Of a stretch of 10,381 nucleotides of DNA, positions 5,450 through 10,381 are shown one piece after another; positions within the stretch are counted from its first letter, which is position 1, and each line of letters opens with the position of its first letter. Under the pieces are notes generated by a model. The model saw only the letters and a list, made by a program, of their open reading frames with translations. It made no database searches and was not told the DNA's origin. The position numbers and the translations under genes are program-made. The stretch covers positions 1 to 10,381 of the forward strand of contig USCE01000034.1 in NCBI GenBank assembly GCA_900553105.1, written 5' to 3'. This stretch comes from an uncultured Sutterella sp. GTDB taxonomy: Bacteria > Pseudomonadota > Gammaproteobacteria > Burkholderiales > Burkholderiaceae_F.

Positions 5450-6332
5450 TACCTGTTTCCTTTTTTACATTGCGTTTGGATGGTTTCCAAGCGGTCAGGA
5501 GCACTGCAGTCACAATCAGAGTTGCTCCGGCTAACTCAGACAGGCCAAGACGCTCACCAGCCAACCATCCGATGATGCCGGCAAAAACCGGCTCCAGCGC
5601 GTAAATGAGCGTTGCGCGGATGGCAGAAACGTATTTTAGCGCCCAACCGATGCTAAATTGCACAAAGCCGACGATGGCCGCCAGCATGCTGATACAAATA
5701 CCTAAGCCGAGCGTGAACTCTATCGGCCGAACGGGCGTGTGAAAGACGAGCGTCAAGAGTGCCAGTGCAGCAACGGTGACAAGTTGTGTGAAGCTCAACG
5801 GTAGCGGTCTGCAGCCTTTGGCAAAGTGGCTGATTGTTAAAATCTCAACGGCGCAAATCGCTGCACTGGCCACTGTAATCCATTCTCCGGCTTGCCCCGT
5901 AATACTGACAGTGAAAGGATTGGCAAACAGTGTCATCCCGACAAAAGCCAAAATGACCGTGATAATCATGCTGATCGTGGGGACGACTTTAAAGACAAGC
6001 CATTGGAAAAGTGGCACAAAAGCAACATACAGTCCGGTAAGAAACGCCGAGGTACTGCTCGGAATGGATTGAAGGCCGATGGTTTGCAACGTGTAGACAC
6101 CGAAAATCGAACAACCGATGAAAAAGCCGGCTTTCCATTCATATCGAGTGATTTGATCAACTCGGCCTTTGAGTAGGCAAAAAATAATGAAAGAGGCTAG
6201 AACAAATCGCATGGCCACGATCACAACAGGGTCTGCCCATTGCAGTGCGATTTGCAATGTCAGAAAGGTCGAGCCCCAAAAGAATGTTACGAGAACGAGC
6301 ACAAGTTGTGCCACGATATTGCGATCTGTCAT
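5439..6332 (-). CDS. EamA/DMT-family permease
   Basis: This 297-residue inner-membrane protein of the drug/metabolite transporter superfamily shows ten hydrophobic segments in two EamA repeats, about residues 8-137 and 150-284. The first repeat starts with WGSTF (19-23) and contains the SSTSAFLTGLYVAFVPL stretch. The second ends in the typical ALEPVFAGIIGWLAGERLG segment. Family members commonly export amino acids, metabolites or toxic compounds; the substrate here cannot be read from sequence. The C-terminus is short, basic and cytoplasmic (KPSKRNVKKE). The start lies 11 bases after the stop of the upstream pseudouridine synthase gene without a clear ribosome binding site, suggesting reinitiation, and its end overlaps murI by 11 bases. 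Confidence 0.9.
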   Translation of the reverse strand: MTDRNIVAQLVLVLVTFFWGSTFLTLQIALQWADPVVIVAMRFVLASFIIFCLLKGRVDQITRYEWKAGFFIGCSIFGVYTLQTIGLQSIPSSTSAFLTGLYVAFVPLFQWLVFKVVPTISMIITVILAFVGMTLFANPFTVSITGQAGEWITVASAAICAVEILTISHFAKGCRPLPLSFTQLVTVAALALLTLVFHTPVRPIEFTLGLGICISMLAAIVGFVQFSIGWALKYVSAIRATLIYALEPVFAGIIGWLAGERLGLSELAGATLIVTAVLLTAWKPSKRNVKKETGNAT

Positions 6333-6343
6333 AGTTTAAGAAG

Positions 6344-7096
6344 TTAGAATTTTTCGTCTTTGGCAAGATATCGCCATTGACCCAACGGTAATGCGCCGAG
6401 TTTCACCGCACCGACTCTGACACGTTTTAATCGCAACACTTTTAATCCAACTGCTTCACACATTCGTCGAATTTGGCGTTTTTTTCCTTCTTGTAAAATG
6501 AAGCGTAATTCATCGCCGTTGAGCCATGAAACTTGGGCTGGCATCAGCGGTTTACCATCGAGTTCCAGACCGTGATTTAAAAGCGCTAATTGATCCGCAG
6601 ACAAGCATGGCCGCGAGCCGTCCATAGAAACAACCCGCACGATGTATTCCTTTTCAATTGAGCTGGTTTCACCGATGATGTTTTTGGCGATCCGACCGTT
6701 TTGCGTTAGGACTAACAAACCGACGGAATCGATGTCCAAGCGTCCAGCCGGCACGAGGTGAAGAAGTTGTCTGGGATGAAAGCGTTCTGTGGAGGGATCA
6801 GCTACCCAGTGATTGGCTTCGGTAATAAGTACTTTAGCTGGCTCATAACCATCTTCGGCCTGACCGCTCACATAGCCTACAGGTTTATTGAGCAAAATCG
6901 TTACCTGTTGGTTTTGAGCCTGCCTGGCTTTAGAGGAAATCTGTACACGCTGCCCTGGTACGATTTTTTCACCGATTTGAGCGACATGTCCGTCAATTTT
7001 TACCCAGCCTTTTTCAATCCAGGCATCGGCCTCGCGTCTGGAGGCGAGGCCTTGCTCACTGAGATATTTTGAGAGGCGAATAGCGGCTTCTGCCAT
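6344..7096 (-). CDS. rluF: RluF-like 23S rRNA pseudouridine synthase
   Basis: This 250-residue enzyme of the RsuA/RluB/E/F family converts a uridine in ribosomal RNA to pseudouridine. An N-terminal S4 RNA-binding domain (about 5-60, RLSKYLSEQGLASRREAD) precedes the catalytic domain, which has LLNKPVGYVSG at 68-78 and GRLDIDSVGLLVLT with catalytic Asp121. The RNA-contact motif GKKRQIRRMCEAVG follows, and the C-terminus reads GALPLGQWRYL. The closing PLG.WR.L and the SIEKEY segment resemble RluF, which modifies U2604 of 23S rRNA in E. coli, more than RsuA or RluB, but the exact target is inferred. The ATG is six bases after the stop of the Sua5-type gene, with no strong ribosome binding site, so it is probably translated by coupling. 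Confidence 0.85.
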   Translation of the reverse strand: MAEAAIRLSKYLSEQGLASRREADAWIEKGWVKIDGHVAQIGEKIVPGQRVQISSKARQAQNQQVTILLNKPVGYVSGQAEDGYEPAKVLITEANHWVADPSTERFHPRQLLHLVPAGRLDIDSVGLLVLTQNGRIAKNIIGETSSIEKEYIVRVVSMDGSRPCLSADQLALLNHGLELDGKPLMPAQVSWLNGDELRFILQEGKKRQIRRMCEAVGLKVLRLKRVRVGAVKLGALPLGQWRYLAKDEKF

Positions 7097-7102
7097 GATT
7101 GT

Positions 7103-8083
7103 TTAAGCTGCAGCTCGATTTAAACGGTCGCGCACAGCTTCCCAGGCATCACCTTCTTGGGGCATTTGCACAACAATGAGATCTGCACCGGCTTTATCCA
7201 ATTCATGCAAACGTGCATAAAGGCAATGCATGTATTGAGCTGGGTCTTCGGAAACATCAAACCACTTCAGGACATGAGACGGAGTGCTGTCAATCAGTGA
7301 AGAGTCCGCCATGACGGCCAGTTTTTTGCCACGATAGTCTGAAAGTGCTTGAGGAACATTGTCGACAAGAATGACCTTCGTGTTGGGAGCGTAGTGACTC
7401 TTTAATGAGCCTGAAACTCGAGGAGAGTCTTGGCCTCCATCGGGAACTGCGCAGCCTAATGCTTCTTCGAGCATACTCCGAGTAATTGCCCCGTGACGAA
7501 GAATCTCAGGCTTCTCTCCGCTTAGATTAATAATTGTTGATTCGACACCGACTTCGCACTCGCCACCGTCTAAAATCAAATCAACTTTTCCCTTTGGTTT
7601 TTGTCCCAAATCATCTATAACATGTTGGGCACATGTTGGAGAGATTCGGCCGAAGGTGTTTGCAGAAGGCGCTGCTAAACCTCGGTGATGTTTGCCGGCA
7701 AAGGCTTTAATCAAAGCACGAGCCCAGGGATGACTTGGGCAACGTAATCCTACGGAGTCTTGATTGCCTGTCAACCAATCTCCAACGTGTTCAGCTTTTT
7801 TGAGAATAATGGTCAAAGGACCCGGCCAGAATCGGCGAGCGAGCACATAGGCGCTTTGCGGAATATTTTTTGCCCAATGATCAAACGCTTCTTCGCCCGT
7901 GATGTGCACGATCAGCGGATGCGTAGTTGGGCGATTTTTAGCTTCGAAGATTTTTTTGACGGCTTTTTCGTCTTCAGCATTGGCTGCCAATCCATAAACA
8001 GTTTCGGTCGGCATGGCAACTAAGCCCGAATACTCCAGCACGTCAACGGCTGCGCGAATGGCGCGTTCATCCACTTCAAACAT
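7103..8083 (-). CDS. tsaC: Threonylcarbamoyl-AMP synthase, Sua5 type
   Basis: This 326-residue protein makes L-threonylcarbamoyl-AMP from threonine, bicarbonate and ATP, the first step of t6A formation at position 37 of ANN-decoding tRNAs. The YrdC catalytic domain fills about residues 8-200. PTETVYGLAANA is at 25-36, the KxR motif at Lys49-Arg51, and the SxN motif at Ser140-Asn142 in APSANTFGRISPT. A linker with SGSLKSHYAP (224-233) then leads to a C-terminal Sua5 domain, so this is the long Sua5 form rather than the ~190-residue TsaC. The start codon overlaps the purK stop (TAATG), a tight coupling. The position directly after purK is common in betaproteobacteria and probably reflects a conserved operon rather than a pathway link. 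Confidence 0.93.
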   Translation of the reverse strand: MFEVDERAIRAAVDVLEYSGLVAMPTETVYGLAANAEDEKAVKKIFEAKNRPTTHPLIVHITGEEAFDHWAKNIPQSAYVLARRFWPGPLTIILKKAEHVGDWLTGNQDSVGLRCPSHPWARALIKAFAGKHHRGLAAPSANTFGRISPTCAQHVIDDLGQKPKGKVDLILDGGECEVGVESTIINLSGEKPEILRHGAITRSMLEEALGCAVPDGGQDSPRVSGSLKSHYAPNTKVILVDNVPQALSDYRGKKLAVMADSSLIDSTPSHVLKWFDVSEDPAQYMHCLYARLHELDKAGADLIVVQMPQEGDAWEAVRDRLNRAAA

Positions 8084-9249
8084 TAAATCGGCTCCGGTAA
8101 ATTCAAAATCGCAGCAACGTTTTTGGCACGCTCGAGAGCTTGCTCAAGTGTTTGGCCTAAGCATGTGATATGACCCATCTTGCGAGCACGGCGTGCTTGT
8201 GTTTTACCGTAAAGGTGAAGCTTTACGCCGGGCACGGCTAAAACTTTTTGCCAGTCAGGGTCACGATAAGTATCTCCGTCAAACCAGATATCGCCCAACA
8301 AATTCAGCATCACTGCGGGGGAGTGTTGAGTAGTATCGGCCAACGGTTGACCGGTCATACAACGCAACTGTTGTTCAAATTGGTTACTCCAACAAGCATC
8401 AATCGTAGCGTGGCCGGAATTGTGGGGACGTGGAGCCATTTCATTGGCTACAACCGAGCCGTCTTCCAATACGAAAAACTCGATACAAAGAACACCTACG
8501 TAGCGCAATGCATTAATGATCTGTGTGGCATATGCGAGCGCTTTAATTGACGTTTGCTGCGGCACACGTGCCGGCATTACAGTTTGAGCTAAAATGCCGC
8601 GACTGTGGCGATTTTCGCAGACTGGGAACGTGGCGGTTTGACCATCGGCGCCGCGCGCTATGATGACAGAGACTTCTCGATGAAGTTTTAGACGCTTCTC
8701 CAGAATACATTCGACGCGGTTAAGGCTCTCAAACGCTGCCTTGAGTTCTTCGATTGTGTTGACGGTAACTTGCCCCTTGCCGTCGTAGCCCAGGCGAGCC
8801 GTCTTCAAAATCCCCGGTAAAAGCGATGGCTCAATCGTGTCAATATCGGATTGACTTAGGATTGGGCAATTAGGGGCTACTGGAACTTTTGCTTCGTTTT
8901 CGATAAATGCTTTTTCCGCATTGCGGTCTTGGGCGTATGCAACAGCTCGACCGGGAGGTGCTACAAAGCAATCGTTAGCTAAAGTGTCTAAAGCTTGCGC
9001 GGGAACATTTTCAAATTCTGTGCTCACGGCCGCACAACGTTGCGCTAGCATTTGAAGACCTTCGGGGGCCGTGTAGCCTTTCTCAATATGGTGAAGACTG
9101 ACTTCGGCTGCCGGCGGGCATTGACCGGGTTCTAACACGGTGACGTGATACCCCATGTAAGCCGCTTCAATGGCAAACATGCGACCCAGTTGACCGCCGC
9201 CCATCATGCCAAGATCACTGCCGGGGTTAAGAGGCATTGTTTTTTTCAT
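8083..9249 (-). CDS. purK: N5-carboxyaminoimidazole ribonucleotide synthase PurK
   Basis: This 388-residue ATP-grasp enzyme carboxylates AIR with bicarbonate and ATP to N5-CAIR, which PurE then isomerises. The N-terminal nucleotide-fold motif GMMGGGQLGRMFAIEA sits near residues 13-28. The ATP-grasp core includes LKTARLGYDGKGQ, LEKRLKLHREVSVI, a central FFVLEDG and NEMAPRPHNSGHATIDAC. The C-terminal segment GVKLHLYGKTQARRARKMGH is typical of PurK. The frame is open to a TTG at 9277-9279, but the ATG at 9247-9249 is preferred because a GGA lies five bases upstream and the conserved fold starts soon after. The gene follows purE closely and its stop overlaps the next start. Confidence 0.95.
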   Translation of the reverse strand: MKKTMPLNPGSDLGMMGGGQLGRMFAIEAAYMGYHVTVLEPGQCPPAAEVSLHHIEKGYTAPEGLQMLAQRCAAVSTEFENVPAQALDTLANDCFVAPPGRAVAYAQDRNAEKAFIENEAKVPVAPNCPILSQSDIDTIEPSLLPGILKTARLGYDGKGQVTVNTIEELKAAFESLNRVECILEKRLKLHREVSVIIARGADGQTATFPVCENRHSRGILAQTVMPARVPQQTSIKALAYATQIINALRYVGVLCIEFFVLEDGSVVANEMAPRPHNSGHATIDACWSNQFEQQLRCMTGQPLADTTQHSPAVMLNLLGDIWFDGDTYRDPDWQKVLAVPGVKLHLYGKTQARRARKMGHITCLGQTLEQALERAKNVAAILNLPEPI

Positions 9250-9281
9250 ACTAATCCAAACAGAGGTGGTTGGCACCAATC

Positions 9282-9773
9282 CTAAAGAGGAAGTTCCATG
9301 TTGCGTGCTTTTTCGTTTTGGGCACGACGGAACGCTTCAATTTTGTCGCGCATTTGAATATCTTGTCCGGCGAGCATTTCAATGGCAAAAAGTGCTGCAT
9401 TACCAGCACCGGCCTCTCCGATAGCAAAGGTTGCCACGGGGACTCCTTTAGGCATTTGCACGATAGAAAGTAACGAGTCTTCGCCTCGCAGGTAACGCGA
9501 AGGAATCGGCACGCCAAGAACGGGAACGGTCGTTTTAGCGGCAAGCATGCCAGGCAAATGTGCCGCGCCTCCAGCTCCAGCAATAATCGCTTTTAAGCCG
9601 CGTGAGCGGGCCCTTTCGGCGTATTCAAACATTTCATCGGGCATGCGGTGCGCGGAGACGACACGAGCTTCAAACGGTACGTTGAACTCTTTGAGGATGT
9701 CACAAGCATTTTTCATGACCTCCCAGTCAGAGTTTGAACCCATTACTACACCGATCACGGGGGTGTTTTGCAT
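9282..9773 (-). CDS. purE: N5-CAIR mutase PurE (class I)
   Basis: This 163-residue enzyme converts N5-CAIR to CAIR in purine synthesis and acts as an octamer in the family. The signature GVVMGSNSDWEVMKNA is at the start, with Ser13 and Asp16 in the CO2/phosphate site. SAHRMPDEM carries the catalytic His42, and the AGAGGAAHLPGMLA and SLLSIVQMPKGVPVATFAIG loops follow. The neighbouring purK supports class I (bacterial mutase) rather than the animal-type carboxylase. AAAGGA (minus strand of 9782-9787), eight bases upstream, supports the ATG at 9771-9773. Confidence 0.97.
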   Translation of the reverse strand: MQNTPVIGVVMGSNSDWEVMKNACDILKEFNVPFEARVVSAHRMPDEMFEYAERARSRGLKAIIAGAGGAAHLPGMLAAKTTVPVLGVPIPSRYLRGEDSLLSIVQMPKGVPVATFAIGEAGAGNAALFAIEMLAGQDIQMRDKIEAFRRAQNEKARNMELPL

Positions 9774-9783
9774 GACTAAATTC

Positions 9784-9835
9784 CTTTAGACTAAAGAACA
9801 AGAGCGGCGCGAAAAGCCCAAGTGCTTTCGCGCCG
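9784..9835 (-). promoter_or_regulatory. Intercistronic hairpin between purC and purE
   Basis: On the minus strand a GC-rich stem pairs CGGCGCGAAAGC with GCTTTTCGCGCCG (plus-strand arms 9824-9835 and 9805-9817, one bulged base) around a 6-base loop. What follows is only moderately T-rich (CTCTTGTTCTTT). It could be a leaky terminator after purC, an mRNA-processing or stability element, or both. Beside it, CTTTAG-A-CTAAAG (9784-9796) is a short dyad overlapping the purE ribosome binding site. No clear promoter for purE is visible in the 87-base gap. Confidence 0.5.
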
Positions 9836-9860
9836 ATCCAATGATCAACAATGTCGCAAA

Positions 9861-10381
9861 TTAGGCGACATCTCGATCGGCTAAGCGGCGCAGTGCTTCG
9901 CGGTATTTGTCAGAAGTTTTTTCTAAAACTTCTGACGGAGCGCGAGGAGCCGGAGCCTTTTTATCCCACGGTTGCGTTTCGAGCCAGTCGCGTACAAACT
10001 GCTTGTCAAAAGACGGAGGAGAAATTCCTTCTTGATATTGGTCTGCAGGCCAGAAGCGAGAAGAGTCTGGAGTGAGGACTTCATCCATCAAGCGAACAAC
10101 GCCGTTTTCATCCAAGCCAAACTCAAACTTTGTATCGGCAATGATGATGCCTTTGGTGAGGGCATATTCTGCAGCACGCTTGTAGAGTTCGATGGAGTAA
10201 TCGCGAATCTTTTCGGCGATGTCACGACCGACCATTTCGCAGGCCTTTTCAAACGAAATATTTTCATCGTGCGTGCCAATTTCAGCTTTTGCGGCGGGGG
10301 TGAAAATTGGTTCGGGTAACTGCTGTGCTTGTTTGAGACCTTTGGGCAGTTCAATACCGCAGACTTTACCGGTTGCTTGAT
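9861..10381 (-). CDS. purC: SAICAR synthase PurC, N-terminus beyond window
   Basis: This is the C-terminal 173 residues of phosphoribosylaminoimidazole-succinocarboxamide synthase, which joins aspartate to CAIR using ATP. The frame runs open to the window edge, so the start and roughly the first 120 residues are missing; the internal ATG at 10235 is not the start. Visible marks are TGKVCGIELPKGL at the edge, LPEPIFTPAAKAEIG, then HDENISFEKA, the IIIADTKFEFGLD segment and DEVLTPDSSRFWP, all typical of PurC. The SFDKQFVRDWLE and APRAPSEVLEKT stretches near the end match the longer (about 290-300 residue) form. The stop is 87 bases before purE, with the hairpin at 9805-9835 between them. Confidence 0.96.
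   Translation of the reverse strand, partial: QATGKVCGIELPKGLKQAQQLPEPIFTPAAKAEIGTHDENISFEKACEMVGRDIAEKIRDYSIELYKRAAEYALTKGIIIADTKFEFGLDENGVVRLMDEVLTPDSSRFWPADQYQEGISPPSFDKQFVRDWLETQPWDKKAPAPRAPSEVLEKTSDKYREALRRLADRDVA

Noticed and set aside
5776..6176. Plus-strand open frames opposite the EamA permease
   Set aside because: They are antisense to a clear membrane protein gene and show no protein-family features.
9784..9796. CTTTAG-A-CTAAAG dyad as an RNA hairpin hiding the purE ribosome binding site
   Set aside because: A one-base loop is impossible in RNA, and the reduced 4-bp stem is too weak to sequester the site. At most it is a DNA operator, for which there is no further support.
10088..10354. 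88-codon minus-strand open frame overlapping purC in another frame
   Set aside because: The purC frame across the same bases encodes conserved SAICAR synthase motifs up to the window edge, so this frame is a shadow.

Overview
The window looks like chromosomal housekeeping DNA from a betaproteobacterium of the order Burkholderiales. The coding DNA is of intermediate GC, and the order purC-purE-purK-Sua5 is familiar from that order. A gut Sutterellaceae member such as Parasutterella or Turicimonas would fit, but that placement is an impression from gene order and protein style and was not tested by any search. The first 16 bases match the Nextera/Tn5 mosaic-end adapter, so base 1 is very probably an untrimmed sequencing end and native sequence starts near base 17.

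Layout. Bases 17-90 hold a nested hairpin ending in a T-run, a terminator facing rightward and possibly serving purB as well. Bases 113-1477 (minus) are purB. A 240-base divergent spacer (1478-1717) holds the purB promoter, an inverted repeat lying over its -35 element, and a terminator-like hairpin directly in front of the next gene's ribosome binding site. Bases 1718-2290 (plus) encode a secreted, histidine-rich Spy/CpxP-like (LTXXQ) protein with its own terminator. After a 258-base spacer with a strong -10 element comes a tightly overlapping plus-strand trio: a DUF72 (YecE-like) protein, a KynB-like cyclase/arylformamidase, and a 4-hydroxybenzoyl-CoA-type hotdog thioesterase (2549-4642).

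From 4652 to the right edge everything is on the minus strand. In transcription order it reads purC (5' end cut by the window edge), purE, purK, sua5-type tsaC, an RluF-like rRNA pseudouridine synthase, an EamA/DMT permease and murI. Spacings from purE onward are between an 11-base overlap and an 11-base gap (32 bases before purK if its ATG start is used), so they are probably one operon. PurE, PurK and PurC carry out consecutive steps from AIR to SAICAR, and PurB, encoded separately at the left, performs the next step (SAICAR to AICAR) as well as the last step to AMP. The distal genes concern tRNA t6A modification, rRNA modification, solute export and D-glutamate for peptidoglycan.

I see no CRISPR array, prophage, insertion sequence, tRNA or rRNA, and no convincing novel system. 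The points most worth a second look are the adapter at the left end, the structured purB/spy spacer, and the function of the DUF72-cyclase-thioesterase trio.
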